Made by a program: the position numbers and the translations under genes | Origin: Lutjanus erythropterus | Taxonomy: Eukaryota; Chordata; Actinopteri; Lutjaniformes; Lutjanidae | Assembly (NCBI GenBank): GCA_020091685.1 | Contig: CM034599.1 | Coordinates: forward strand, 23,993,922 to 24,057,921 | DNA length: 64,000 bases | Direction of reading: 5' to 3' | Notes under the pieces: model-generated | The model's database searches: none | What the model was told of the DNA's origin: nothing | What the model saw: only the letters and a program-made list of their open reading frames with translations | In this document: in pieces, positions 12,089 to 21,960 of the stretch | How positions within the stretch are numbered: the first letter of the stretch is position 1 | Layout: every line of letters begins with the position of its first letter

Positions 12089-12654
12089 GTTACTTTCAGA
12101 GATGGGCTGTATTTCATTTAAATGAATTTAGAAAAAACAGATATAATTACTTTTGTGCATTTTGTAATTAGTATTTTGCTAGGCAGAAAAAAATAAAATG
12201 CATTTTGTTACAAAATGCGTTAGGAGCTTGTATTTGTATGTTTGAAATACTTCAAATACATTATTTAATATGTAATTTTATTCTAAAGTAAGGCTTTTTT
12301 ATTCTCAGGGTTAAACTGTAAAACAAAAATGAAAAAAAGTTAATCTAATCACAGTCTTTGGCTAAATGTAAGTAAATCACATGACATGTCCTGTCAGGTC
12401 CACGTTCATCATATTTCAAGGTCATACCCATATTGAAGCTACATAAAACGTGATAATATAAGTTTGTACAGAATGCATTTTTGTATTTTTAAATTACGAA
12501 TTATTTGTATTTGAATGAAACACATTTCCCATACTAGTATTTTCCTTTTCAGACCAATGCTATATATATTTCATTTAAATACATTTGATGAGAAAGTATT
12601 TGTAATTTGTGACAAGATACTTTTGATGTATTTGCGCCCGTCTCTGGTTACTTT
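12089..12654. mobile_element. hAT-like MITE with perfect 8-bp target duplication
   Basis: The body is 12097-12646 (550 bp). It begins CAGAGATGGGC and ends GCCCGTCTCTG, inverted copies with one difference in 11 bases. GTTACTTT occurs at 12089-12096 and again exactly at 12647-12654. The subterminal right side (AAAGTATTTGTAATTTGTGA and nearby) is the kind seen in Ac/Tol2-like hAT elements. No coding remnant is present, so it is non-autonomous. The intact duplication suggests it is younger than most repeats here. Confidence 0.88.
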
Positions 12655-14473
12655 CACACAACTGAAGAAATAACAAGCCACAGACTAACAGACTAATGTA
12701 ATTTCTAGCCAGCCGGAGGTGTATGCTCACCACAGCAGTCTAAACCCTGAACTCTGAGGTGTTATGTGTCTGTGACTGACAATGATTTGTCGCTCTTGTA
12801 TGCGCCATTCAAGCCCTCAAGCGTCCCATACAACATGCCCTGCCGTGGTCCCCACAGAAATATAGCGTACAAAGGCTCTGTTTTAGAAACACTAAACTGT
12901 CAGCCCTGAGGCCAAACATGCCTGCAGGCAGGTAATAAAACAACAATATGAATGTATCTTTGGTGTTGAATTTTGTAACAAGTGGAGTGACCTTAATCTA
13001 ATTCATATGGTAGAAGCAACGCTCTTTGCTCACTCCACATGTACCTAAATTGGAAAGAAGAATTATAATGAAAACAACCCTGGACCATGATATCATACTA
13101 ATGAGCATATAATTCATTTTCTCTGTACTGTTTATCCACATTTATCATCTATTTTCATTGAATTCATTGCACTCACTCCACTGTACATTTTGAATTCTGC
13201 AGTCCTGACCGTAATCACTAACAAAGAGGCATCTCATCTATCTTGCAATCGAAATGTAAAACGTAATCGTGTTCAGTATGCACAATAAAATGTCTGGCCT
13301 GCAGCTTATCTTCTTAGACTGCAGCACCCTCAAGATGTCCATCTGCTATGGATTAAATCTTCTATTTTAAATTCTCACATCAATGCCTGCAGACTCGCAC
13401 AGACAAAAATAATGTATGCCTGAGAGAGAGGGCTTATTTTTTTCACAATCTTGCCCCTTCAGCACTTCAAAACAACTTGTCAGTAGCTGTCAGTTTAAAT
13501 TAGCGCACTAGCCCTTTATGCTACTGTTTTCTGACTCTGGTAAATCTGCAGGCTGTCTCAATCAATCACAGAGCAGCAGCGCCCACACACATGCAATCGC
13601 GTACACAGTTGCACATTATTTGTTCGACAGTGCCGACAAATACACCCAGATCCACACACATACAAACAGAAACAGAGACACACACACACAAGTAGAAACA
13701 CAGACAGATAGTGGTGCTGCACTTGTGCTCTAGAAATGGCTTCCTTATAACAAAGTGGTTGAAAACGATTAAGTTGTAGCAGTCTGTTTATTTCTACAGA
13801 CACTGCCCTTCTCTCTTTCTATCCAAAGTGTCAAAGCAAATAAATTCTTTTTCATTTTTCATATTACCTCCAGGGACCTGCAGACAGTAAACACTCCTCA
13901 ACTACGCAGAATGCACACACTCACCGATCTGCACAAAAACACATAAAGAAGTAAGTACTCTTCAGAAGTTGTTGATTCTCTCTCCAATTATGCCTCACAA
14001 TCACAGGCTATTTGGATCCTTATCAATTACTGGCGTATTTATGTATCACATGTTTGTGTTCTCTTTATAGGATTGAATTTTCTCTTGTCCTTTGTTCTTT
14101 TCATGTTATGATCAACTGAAGAAATTTAATTTAGATTAAAATCTCTTTTGCAGAAGGGACTTAAGAAAAAAAAATATGGGAACAAAAACAATCCTCACAC
14201 TCACAGACACATTAATTAAAACAATCAAAATTATAATTTAAAATATCTGCAAGCAAACCTCAGAGGAATTTGTGTCTCTAACTTCAAATTAAGCGCACAT
14301 AATCCAACATAGGTAATATAATAGACAGTATATTTTTTCAGTTTTCAAAGGTGAAACTGAGCTTTATTTCAATGTAAGAATGTAATGATAATTTTTAGTT
14401 TAAAAGCAATGAGTTCATATGGCTACTGTGGCACAATCTGATATCACACCACATTCCTATGTGTTTACAGTGC
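12655..14473. other. Intronic sequence, no gene seen
   Basis: No exon is recognised. A CA-rich patch at about 13580-13710 (CACACACATGCAATCG, ACACATACAAACAGAAAC) yields the open frames listed on both strands there. The rest is AT-rich. Confidence 0.4.
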
Positions 14474-15179
14474 TGGGGTCGTATTAAAGAAATGTTCTAA
14501 ATTGCAGATCTTAACTATTTGGTAACCATGGTAATTAGGGTTAGGATCTGATTTAGGAAAAAGAACATTACAGATTAGAGAGTTCCTAAATCAATGTTCC
14601 AAAAAATGTAAAGAATCCTAACTTCCCAAAAGTGTTAAGTTGTCCCAATTTTCACTTTTCCATCTGTAGTTGTAGCTACCTTGCTATCTAACCAATGGTA
14701 GCTAACAGTAGTGTTTGCTAACAGCAGCTAATGGTAGTGTTAACTAACTTGTTTAATCCGTATGGCTTTTCTCTTTAGTCCACTCTCTTTTGTCTCAAGC
14801 TAGCATTCTTGTAAATTTACTCAAAAGAACATCTTTGGATTTCTTTACAGATGTTACCAAAACCTCAAACTCATCTCTCTTGAAGTTAAGTGCTCATTGT
14901 TATTTTTGCACCATTTTTAGTTTTGCTTCAGTGTATGTTTCAGTATGTTTAAAAAAAAACACCAGTTTGGCTTGGCGAGATAAGAGAAGTCGTGTTCGTT
15001 GGTAGGTATCATTATAGTAGTTGGAATGAGTAGAATTTCCCAAACTGAGACATGATTGGATTAAATGAGGTAATACAGGATTCCTAAAGTTTGTTAGGAT
15101 TTGCTTTTGTATTACAAAAATCCTATTTCAGAAACGTCCTATCTTAACTTAAGATAGGACGTTTCTGTAATACGGCCCA
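14474..15179. mobile_element. MITE with GTATTA-type inverted ends and palindrome
   Basis: The left end reads TGGGGTCGTATTAAAGAAA. The reverse complement of the right end reads TGGGCCGTATTACAGAAA. The two agree across GTATTAMAGAAAYGTYCTA apart from three positions. Just inside the right end is a perfect 39-bp palindrome (15129-15167). The interior repeats CTAACAGTAGTGTT-like motifs near 14690-14750. No transposase is visible and no clear target duplication was found. I recognise the end sequence as a recurrent fish repeat but cannot assign a superfamily. Confidence 0.65.
15129..15167. repeat. Perfect 19-bp inverted repeat, 1-nt spacer
   Basis: CAGAAACGTCCTATCTTAA (15129-15147) is followed by a single C and then its exact reverse complement (15149-15167). 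It lies at the right terminus of the MITE. Confidence 0.97.
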
Positions 15180-15204
15180 TGTAGTATATCAGCTACATTA
15201 CCAC

Positions 15205-15480
15205 TAAAGAGATGAGTGGGTTAATCGACAGGTATGACATGCATATATTTTGTTGCGAGCTGCAAAATTACTATTATGAGTAAATACATGCTGACCAAGC
15301 ATTGATTCTTGTGGGACACCTTTCTTAGTGCTTCATAGGGCTTGATTTGAACAGTCTGAAATCCCCCAGACAGCCATGAAAAACAGCAAGAAGTCCAAAC
15401 CATGGACAGGCTTATCTGAAAAAGTGTTGTGATGGACAGAATCAAAAGACTTACACAGATCTCGACATAGAACATGCCGT
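15205..15480 (-). pseudogene. Decayed non-LTR reverse transcriptase fragment
   Basis: The minus strand encodes DLCKSFDSVHHN (about 15430-15465), matching the D(L)(S/T)KAFDSVNH core block of non-LTR reverse transcriptases, which holds the first catalytic aspartate. A second frame then gives CCFSWLSGGFQTVQI (about 15350-15395), like the usual CxWFxSYLxxRxQxV block. A third gives KKGVPQESMLG (about 15290-15325), like KGVPQGSILGP. Order and spacing are right, but frameshifts and stops break it and the YxDD block is absent. It is a LINE remnant of L2/CR1/Rex1-like type; the exact clade is not decided. Confidence 0.82.
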
Positions 15481-15644
15481 TCTAAAACAAAACAGAAAAG
15501 CCTGAGGCTGTCAATATTTTTCATTTGCCATGTTAAGCCAAGACATGAAATATGAATTATAGAAAGAGTAAAGAAAGGCCTGACAGAATATACTGGTACA
15601 GGAGCAGTATCTTTACACTGAGACTGTAGAGTCTCACACATGAG

Positions 15645-17554
15645 GCTGTACTGGCATCTGAGACGACTTTAAGCAGGCTTAGCAGATGTTAGCTGCTTAT
15701 ATAATTCCTCCCAATAGCACTAGTGGTTTTAGGCCGGCTTTTTCCCTGTCCAGTTGCTGTGTTACCATTTTATAAATTCACTTTTAGAGAATTAGATCCA
15801 TGAAGCAGCTGACTGATGAGAACAAAATCATCTCATTTCTGTAGATACTGCAGCCTGTGTCATTTGGTAGACTCAGTAATGCTCAGGCTTGTACACTAGT
15901 TCCACAACATTTCCCTTCAGTATGTTGGAAAGGTGCCGTCACAGCATTCTGGGCTTGGTGCTGCAGATAGAGATTACGATTGACTGCTTAATAATTTAAC
16001 AACTCCAACTTTTTTGATACTGTCAAACTAAAAACAAAAATTCTATTTTCCATGGGTGTTAATATGAACAACAACAATGATGATCAATCAGTATAAATGT
16101 AGATGTAATCCCCAATTTAATTAATATTATTAGAATTGATTTTATTCTGCTCAAATGCAGCGGTGGTTGATCTAATTATTATGAGGAAAAATACCAGCCC
16201 AGTAAAGTATTGTTTTATTTTGAATAAACACAAATCAAATTGTAATCATCAATGAGTCTCCAGACTTGTTATGATCAGGCTACCAAAGATAATCAAACTG
16301 AGTTAAACATTTCTCTCCATGGTGTCAGGGCATGGACTGCTAATACAGTTTCTGTTAAACCACCTCTTCGTGCTTCATTAATCTGTTTAATACAGAATGT
16401 CAGGATGAAAAATCTAGAAATCACTGTGTAGAAAAACAAAACAATTATACCTCTGTGATTATTTCTTACTCCTGATAATTTCAGTGTCTGTTTTTGTTTG
16501 AACCATGGGGACCAGTGTGAGTAAACTGTTTGAAACTGTCTTCCCGAGAGTGTGACATTGCCCCCGAAATAATAGGAGGGAATTGGAAACATGGCCTGTC
16601 AATTAATTGCTTGTTTATTTTAATAACAGCCATGATAGGCAATATTCTGAAGCGCAACGCTCCACCGGATCCAGAGCTATAAACAGACAGGCCTAGTCAC
16701 TCACGCACTCCGTAAAGCTCACACATTTTGGCCCATGCACGTAAAATATGTTTCCATCTATTAACACACATACACACACATAAAACAAGACTATTTTACA
16801 TAATAAAAATTATGAGAGCTTAATGAAAGCATTAGACATTTTTGTTTTCCCCTCCTCTTGAAATGATCTCATGCTTGCTCACAAATAAAACAAACATGAT
16901 TCTCTGATGGGACGCTAGCACTCCTTATGTGGACATCACAGAGCTACTTCACCTCATATGACTGAACCTGCAATCTGGTGATGTGGTTTATATTGTAGCA
17001 CTGCATTACAAATTAATGTAAACAAAAAAAAACAAGGACACTCAGCATTAGAGTAGGGTGCAGACAGCTCAACAGCTGACAGGAGATGAGTAAATGACCT
17101 TTTTGTGGTTACCAAGCTACCTAAAAGTCAAAAGCGACCAGATAAATTCTGAATGAATGAATAAACTCAGTTACTTTCCCGATCCATGAGATTCTGTGAA
17201 CAAACAAACCCCCCACTGTGCGCTCCAGCGGCACGATAAACAGCTGGGATCAGTTCGTACACATCTTCAGTGTCTACTGTTGACATATTGAGGCAGCGTT
17301 GTCAGACTTGCTTAACCTCAATGCGAACCAATGGTTTGTGCTGAGGTTAGGCAGCCTTACTACACAGAAGTTGTGAAAGTGCCATTCTCCTCTTTCCACT
17401 GGAAGATAGATGTACAATTTAATCTGCTATTTACTTGGTGTCTGACCTAGAGGGGAGATTTTTCAGGCAGGAAGAGGGGCAAACTTTATGGGAGTGGTCA
17501 TTTTTTTATTTGGCTGAAATGAATTTGGAGCAGTAAAAACTTACATGACCTCTC
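15645..17554. other. Intronic sequence, no gene seen
   Basis: No exon is recognised. The sequence is AT-rich without long repeats. The open frame at 16293-16592 on the minus strand has no recognisable domain. Confidence 0.4.
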
Positions 17555-18184
17555 CTGAAGTTTAGGGCTGTGACGGCAAGGATTTTTTCCTCACCCTGGT
17601 GAAAAGGCAACGTATTCCCATGGTATGGCAGTTAGTGTGACTGCCCAAACACAACTGCCCTTTCCACAAAATAGAAAGCGAGTGGCAGGCTGAGTGTTGG
17701 TGCTGCTCATAGTACAGCAGAAACTAACTAAACTTTGCAGTAAGCCATCAGTCAGAAAGATTAACATTAAACAAATAAAACTAACATTAGCATTGCACCT
17801 TTACAATGGTGGCTCCGGTGTGATTATATCTCTTTCAGAGGCTTTGTAATCCAGCCTTGAACTTCAGTGTCTTTTTGAGGATGTAGTCAAATTAAATCCT
17901 AATGATGATAAATTGAACACTGAATGCCTTCTGTGATTTTTTTTAATCCATTTTCCACCTAGAAAAACAGTTGTGTTGTTGTTAGCATCTTCCTAAGATG
18001 CTTTGGGGTTGTGTTCCAGACTTGTGTGTACAGCTCTGATCTGAAATGCATTGCACAAGGAATAACATAGATTGACCCTTCAAAATAAAAGTGGCACCGA
18101 TGACAATAAAGAGCTCAATCCTGTGGTGATCATGTGACCACGGCATTGCGGTAATGCGGTAATTGTCACAGCCCTACTGACGTT
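17555..18184. mobile_element. hAT-like element with 8-bp target duplication
   Basis: The body is 17563-18176 (614 bp). The left end is TAGGGCTGTGACGGCAAGG. The right end, reverse-complemented, is TAGGGCTGTGACAATTACCG, so the first 12 bases are identical. CTGAAGTT (17555-17562) and CTGACGTT (18177-18184) agree at 7 of 8 bases. These are hAT-type signatures. No transposase block was found inside. Its right edge is about 190 bp from the splice donor of the receptor exon, in the downstream intron. Confidence 0.85.
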
Positions 18185-18363
18185 CTCCATTTTTTCACAA
18201 CTCCTCAAAAATAGGGGATATTTCTCAACCTAAAGCTTAAGACAAGATGAGATGAACAGAAAGGAACAAAATGGCATCTCAGTCAATGTGCATCTGGAAC
18301 ACATCCTTTAAATAACAAATAAAATGCAGTCAAGGATGCTGCTGACTGTTGTTTACCGTTATG

Positions 18364-18371
18364 ACTCTTAC
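18364..18371 (-). promoter_or_regulatory. Splice donor of the receptor exon
   Basis: The minus-strand sequence CAGAG|GTAAGAG matches the vertebrate donor consensus over the first six intron bases. Reading through the donor gives GKSHNG and then no receptor similarity, consistent with an intron start. Confidence 0.88.
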
Positions 18372-18538
18372 CTCTGGGAGAAAATGTCCCTGTAGGGGCT
18401 GCCGTGCTGCATGGCGATTCCGTAGCCACGGTCTGGTGCATTGTTGCTGACAGTGTAGAACGAGCAGTCCTCATCATTATTAGCGACGTACTCCAGCACT
18501 GCTGCATCCCACACAAAGCCAAAACGACCGTACTTCAC
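18372..18538 (-). CDS. grid2: Exon of a delta-type ionotropic glutamate receptor, GRID2-like (internal exon, partial)
   Basis: This internal exon encodes 55 codons plus two bases, starting [14 protein letters not shown] and ending YRDIFSQ plus AG. GluD receptors are postsynaptic membrane proteins that bind D-serine or glycine and, through the amino-terminal domain, cerebellins and neurexins; that is family knowledge. The segment is in the S2 half of the ligand-binding domain, after M3. The aspartate in WDAAVLEY corresponds to the acidic residue that contacts the ligand amino group, and the cysteine in DCSFYTV to the conserved disulfide cysteine. DRGYGIA and QHGSPYRD are delta-type motifs. [10 protein letters not shown] and DCSFYTV fit remembered GluD2 better than GluD1. 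The acceptor is CTTGCTTTCAG (ending 18539) and the donor AG|GTAAGAG (intron from 18371). Entry phase is 0 and exit phase 2. All coding bases are open. The paralogue call is from memory; a fish-specific delta paralogue is possible. Confidence 0.92.
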
Positions 18539-18575
18539 CTGAAAGCAAGGCAGACATTTGCACACAGTCAACAAT
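18539..18575 (-). promoter_or_regulatory. Splice acceptor of the receptor exon
   Basis: On the minus strand the intron ends with a moderate pyrimidine stretch, GTCTGCCTTGCTTTCAG. A branch-point-like TTGACTG lies roughly 30 nt further upstream. The AG at 18540-18539 puts the exon in phase 0 with an in-frame upstream continuation that lacks receptor similarity, which supports the cut here. Confidence 0.8.
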
Positions 18576-19239
18576 ATTCAGAAAGGTGCATCTTTACCGC
18601 AGGTCATAACTCAACACTCCGAATCTCTCCTCCACTAGCTTCCAGCTTGGCCTCCAGAAAACTGACCTATTTCAAAATTTTGTCAGTTAATTTAGCAAAC
18701 AAACATAAATGAAGGCATAATTTACCACCCATTTCTGTGTGTCTGCACTGTATGTCACAGCCTGATGTAGACCCAAAGATTTTCACCTGCAGCAGTATTT
18801 TAGATTCCTTCTTTCTTAGTTAAATGTCTGCTTATAGAGCCTCTCTCTGTGCGCTCCCCATGTCTATATTTACCTGACCTCACAAATAGCATACAATAAC
18901 AGTACCATAACATCTCTGAATCACTGTCTAGATGTAACGTCATCACATAAAAATGAAGTGAATGAGCAGTACTGTTGAGAATAGTTTGATTGGGTTTAGC
19001 TTTAAGAAATGTTTTATAAACCTGTGTCTTTCTGAATGAGCTGAATCATGGTTGGGTATATTCAGCATAGACACTGTAGAGGTGGCCTGCGTCAATGAGG
19101 ACTAACTCACCCCAGCACAAGATGTTTCATAACCAAGATCTATTGGCATTTTTGGTCCGGAAATGACGCATTGCACCAACTATTATAGGATGGCAAACTT
19201 TACATCAAGGCAGCTTTACTGTTTACTTTTCTTCTAGAC
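18576..19239. other. Intronic sequence upstream of the receptor exon
   Basis: This AT-rich intron segment lies between the exon and the next transposon. No further exon or named repeat is seen. The 102-codon plus-strand open frame at 18404-18712 is an antisense shadow of the exon. Confidence 0.5.
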
Positions 19240-19686
19240 CAGGGGTGTCAAACTCAACTTCATCCTGGGTCTTATCAGCATTATGGTTTTCCTCAAACGG
19301 GTTGTAAGACTGTATAAATGTATCTACTTGTTATAATATTAATTAAGTGCCTCTACATTAAATTATTATTGGTGGTAGTAATGCCTTGACAATTAATAAC
19401 TAGCTCTGAAAGCAAAAGTCCATGACAATTAGGGCAGATTAGTGTCAGATTGTGTACCAGCACAAGCAGTGCAACCAGGTTTCAGATCCAAACTGTATAT
19501 TGAGTTAAAAATGAAATGATGTCATTTTGATTGGCTACTACTATAATCTTACTAGCTACAACCACTTCGCTAGAGTGCCACTGTTGGAAACGCTATTTAA
19601 TGCTATTTTTGCAAGCTCTCGCAGGCCACATAAAATGAGATACTGGGCAAGATTAGGCCTGCAGGCCTTGAGCTTGACACGTGCTG
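19240..19686. mobile_element. hAT-type element with CAGGGGTGTCAAACTC ends
   Basis: The left end, CAGGGGTGTCAAACTCAA, and right end, CTTGAGCTTGACACGTGCTG, form the imperfect inverted repeat typical of Charlie-like hAT elements. The right subterminal GGCCACATAAAATGAGATAC and GGGCAAGATTAGGCC text is also typical of this group. No transposase frame is present. An 8-bp duplication could not be confirmed. The assignment is from family memory. Confidence 0.72.
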
Positions 19687-20513
19687 TAGGCTATAGATGT
19701 GCAATTGTTTGCTTGTTGGTTCATCTTTGTTGCACCTTTCTATATTGTGGGTATGTGTTGTATTTTTTATGTGCATGTCCTTTTTTAGTTCAAGTTGCTT
19801 TATTTGTCATTTTTGCAATATGTGCAGTATGTGTGGGCAAACTGGTGTAGATAAAGTGTGTGCTTGCAGCTTGTGCCAGAGGGTCAGAGTAACTTTAGTA
19901 AGTTGAGAATCACAGATTGTTTTACAGGGTGTCTGTTGTCAGCATGACTTCTTGTTAACATTCACTAAATCTTTTTTTTTTTTTCACAGGAAAATGAAAA
20001 GTGGAGATAAAACAACTTGGCTGTGATATTCACATCCTGACACCTCTACTGACTATTCACTTAAATAGGCAAACACACACATGGATGGATGGATGCATGC
20101 ATGCATACTAGCACACACATATGCTAGCACACATGCACACACATACACACAGAGCTGGTCCTGACCTCCATTGGGGCCCTCAGCAAAATTCCGCTAAGGG
20201 GCCCTACTAACTGACTGGAGAGCCACGTAAACTAGAGTGTGGATACCTGACCTGATCCCGATGGGACCCATCAGGTTCGGATGACAAATCAGAAATCATG
20301 CTAAGGTACGGCCTACTTGACATGCTGCTGTGTTGTGCAACAGCCTATTTAGTGCCAGAGTTTGTTATTTATTTGACAACGCCTGAATGCAACACAGGCC
20401 GATAATTATATTTCATTCATTTAAATATTAGGCCTAAATGAATGAAAATTAAGGACGCCATACAAAACTTGTCATCAGGAATGTTTAAAAATGCCCAAAA
20501 GCATGCAGGAAAA

Positions 20514-21960
20514 TCGGCGGTATGGAGGCATTTAGATTCAGTTGTCAATGCAGGTGATAAAGAAGCAGTTGGTTTTGTGAATGTAAAATGTGTGGGACAT
20601 TGATGAGATACAATAGCAAAAGACTGGGAATTCAGCCTTGCAGTGACATATGTACAGAGGGTGCAGAGGGCACCTGCTGTGCAGGTGGTTTGTAGACTAC
20701 TATTACTGGCTTTGCTACCATCTCCTCAAAGAAAAACACACAGCAGACCAAAGCAAAGGTCATAGAGAGGTGTGTGGTATACTGCTGCAAAGATACTGTA
20801 TAAGACCATTTCGTTCCATTGCAGGAGACAGTTTTAGCTCAAGAGCTTATTAACCCCGGTGCTGCATATGATCCTGTGTCAGTAAGGGACGTACTGCCAG
20901 ACCCCACATCTGTGTCCTGATGGTGCCACGAGCTGGCCACAGAGACACATAAGCTGCTGACTGAGCAGCTAAATTAAACATTTATTGAAGTGAATACAGA
21001 AGACACGAAAGTGGTGTGAATGATGGACCAGGGTGCAAATGTAATAGCTGCACTCAGACCACACAGACTAGACTGCCAGGATCACCTGTACAACACCATA
21101 ATGCGCCATGACCTCGACCACACACAGCTGGCACAAGTGGCACCGGAGGTTTTGGACACTCTGCAAGCTGCCAAAGCATTGGTGAAGCATGTGGAGAAGC
21201 TTGGCAGCTTTGCTGCTGAAATCAGTGTTGCACATGGGGGACATGAGATTCAGCACTGTCTAACTAACTTTAAATTCTGTGTGTTTGGTGTACCAAGAGC
21301 TGGGTGAGAAGCTAGAAGGCCCAGATGAGCTTGATTGTCTTATTGAGTTCCTGTGACCCTTCTTTGATGCCAGCATGAACTTGAAGGAACTTGAAGTACA
21401 CCACATTGAACCTAGTGTTCCTCTGGTTCGATCGGCAGGAGCACCGCTTCAGGAGAACAACAACAGACACCCCATACCAGGCTGTTATTTGTGAGTGGCA
21501 TCTTGACTGGATCACACGAAAAGTTGAAATAAAGGACACTTTGAAAATTGCCACTTTCCTATGGCCGAAACACAGCCAGCTCAAATTGTTAAGCAGTCAT
21601 TAGAGAGATGAGCTGCACCAAGAGGTGAGATGACAGCTGAGTGACCTCACCGCTGCCACTGAAGCAGCAGCCGCAGGTGATGGACCAGGTCCGAGTCCAG
21701 CACCAAAGAAAGCTGCAGTGGACTTTGAAGACTGGGAAAATATGCCTGTGGATAATACCATCGATGAAGTGGAACAATGACATGGATCTTTTTGGCTGGT
21801 GGCGAGAACATCATCTCACTTATTCAAAACTGGCTGTACTCGCTTGGGGCATTCTTGCCATTCCTGCCAGCAGCAGCAGCAGCAGCAGTGAACGAAACTG
21901 GAAGAACCATCAACCAGAGTAGGACGGTGCTGAAGCCACCTCCAAATAAACCATGATGGT
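20514..21960 (+). pseudogene. hAT transposase pseudogene (BED-finger type)
   Basis: Blocks occur in the order of a BED-finger hAT transposase. SAVWRHLDSVVNAG at 20514 and, after a frameshift, CKMCGTLMRYNSKRLGIQPC (about 20582-20641) form a BED zinc finger. Next come LAQELINPGAAYDPV (about 20830-20880), a catalytic-core block DQGANVIAALRPHRLDCQDH (about 21025-21085) with the second DDE aspartate, FLWFDRQEHR and DTPYQAVI (about 21420-21490), ITRKVEIKDTLKIATFLWPK (about 21510-21570) and the C-terminal dimerisation signature LAIPASSSSSSSER (about 21850-21892). Stops and frameshifts occur between blocks, so no functional enzyme is encoded. In life the enzyme would cut and paste hAT DNA with 8-bp duplications. 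Confidence 0.88.
21868..21889 (+). repeat. (CAG)n run inside the transposase remnant
   Basis: Seven or so CAG/AGC units encode the serine run of the IPASSSS dimerisation motif. The usual family motif has about five serines, so the run appears to have lengthened by slippage. Confidence 0.7.

Noticed and set aside
18283-18712. Other frames overlapping the receptor exon (79 codons minus, 102 codons plus)
   Set aside because: The receptor frame explains the sequence with correct splice sites; these are shadows.
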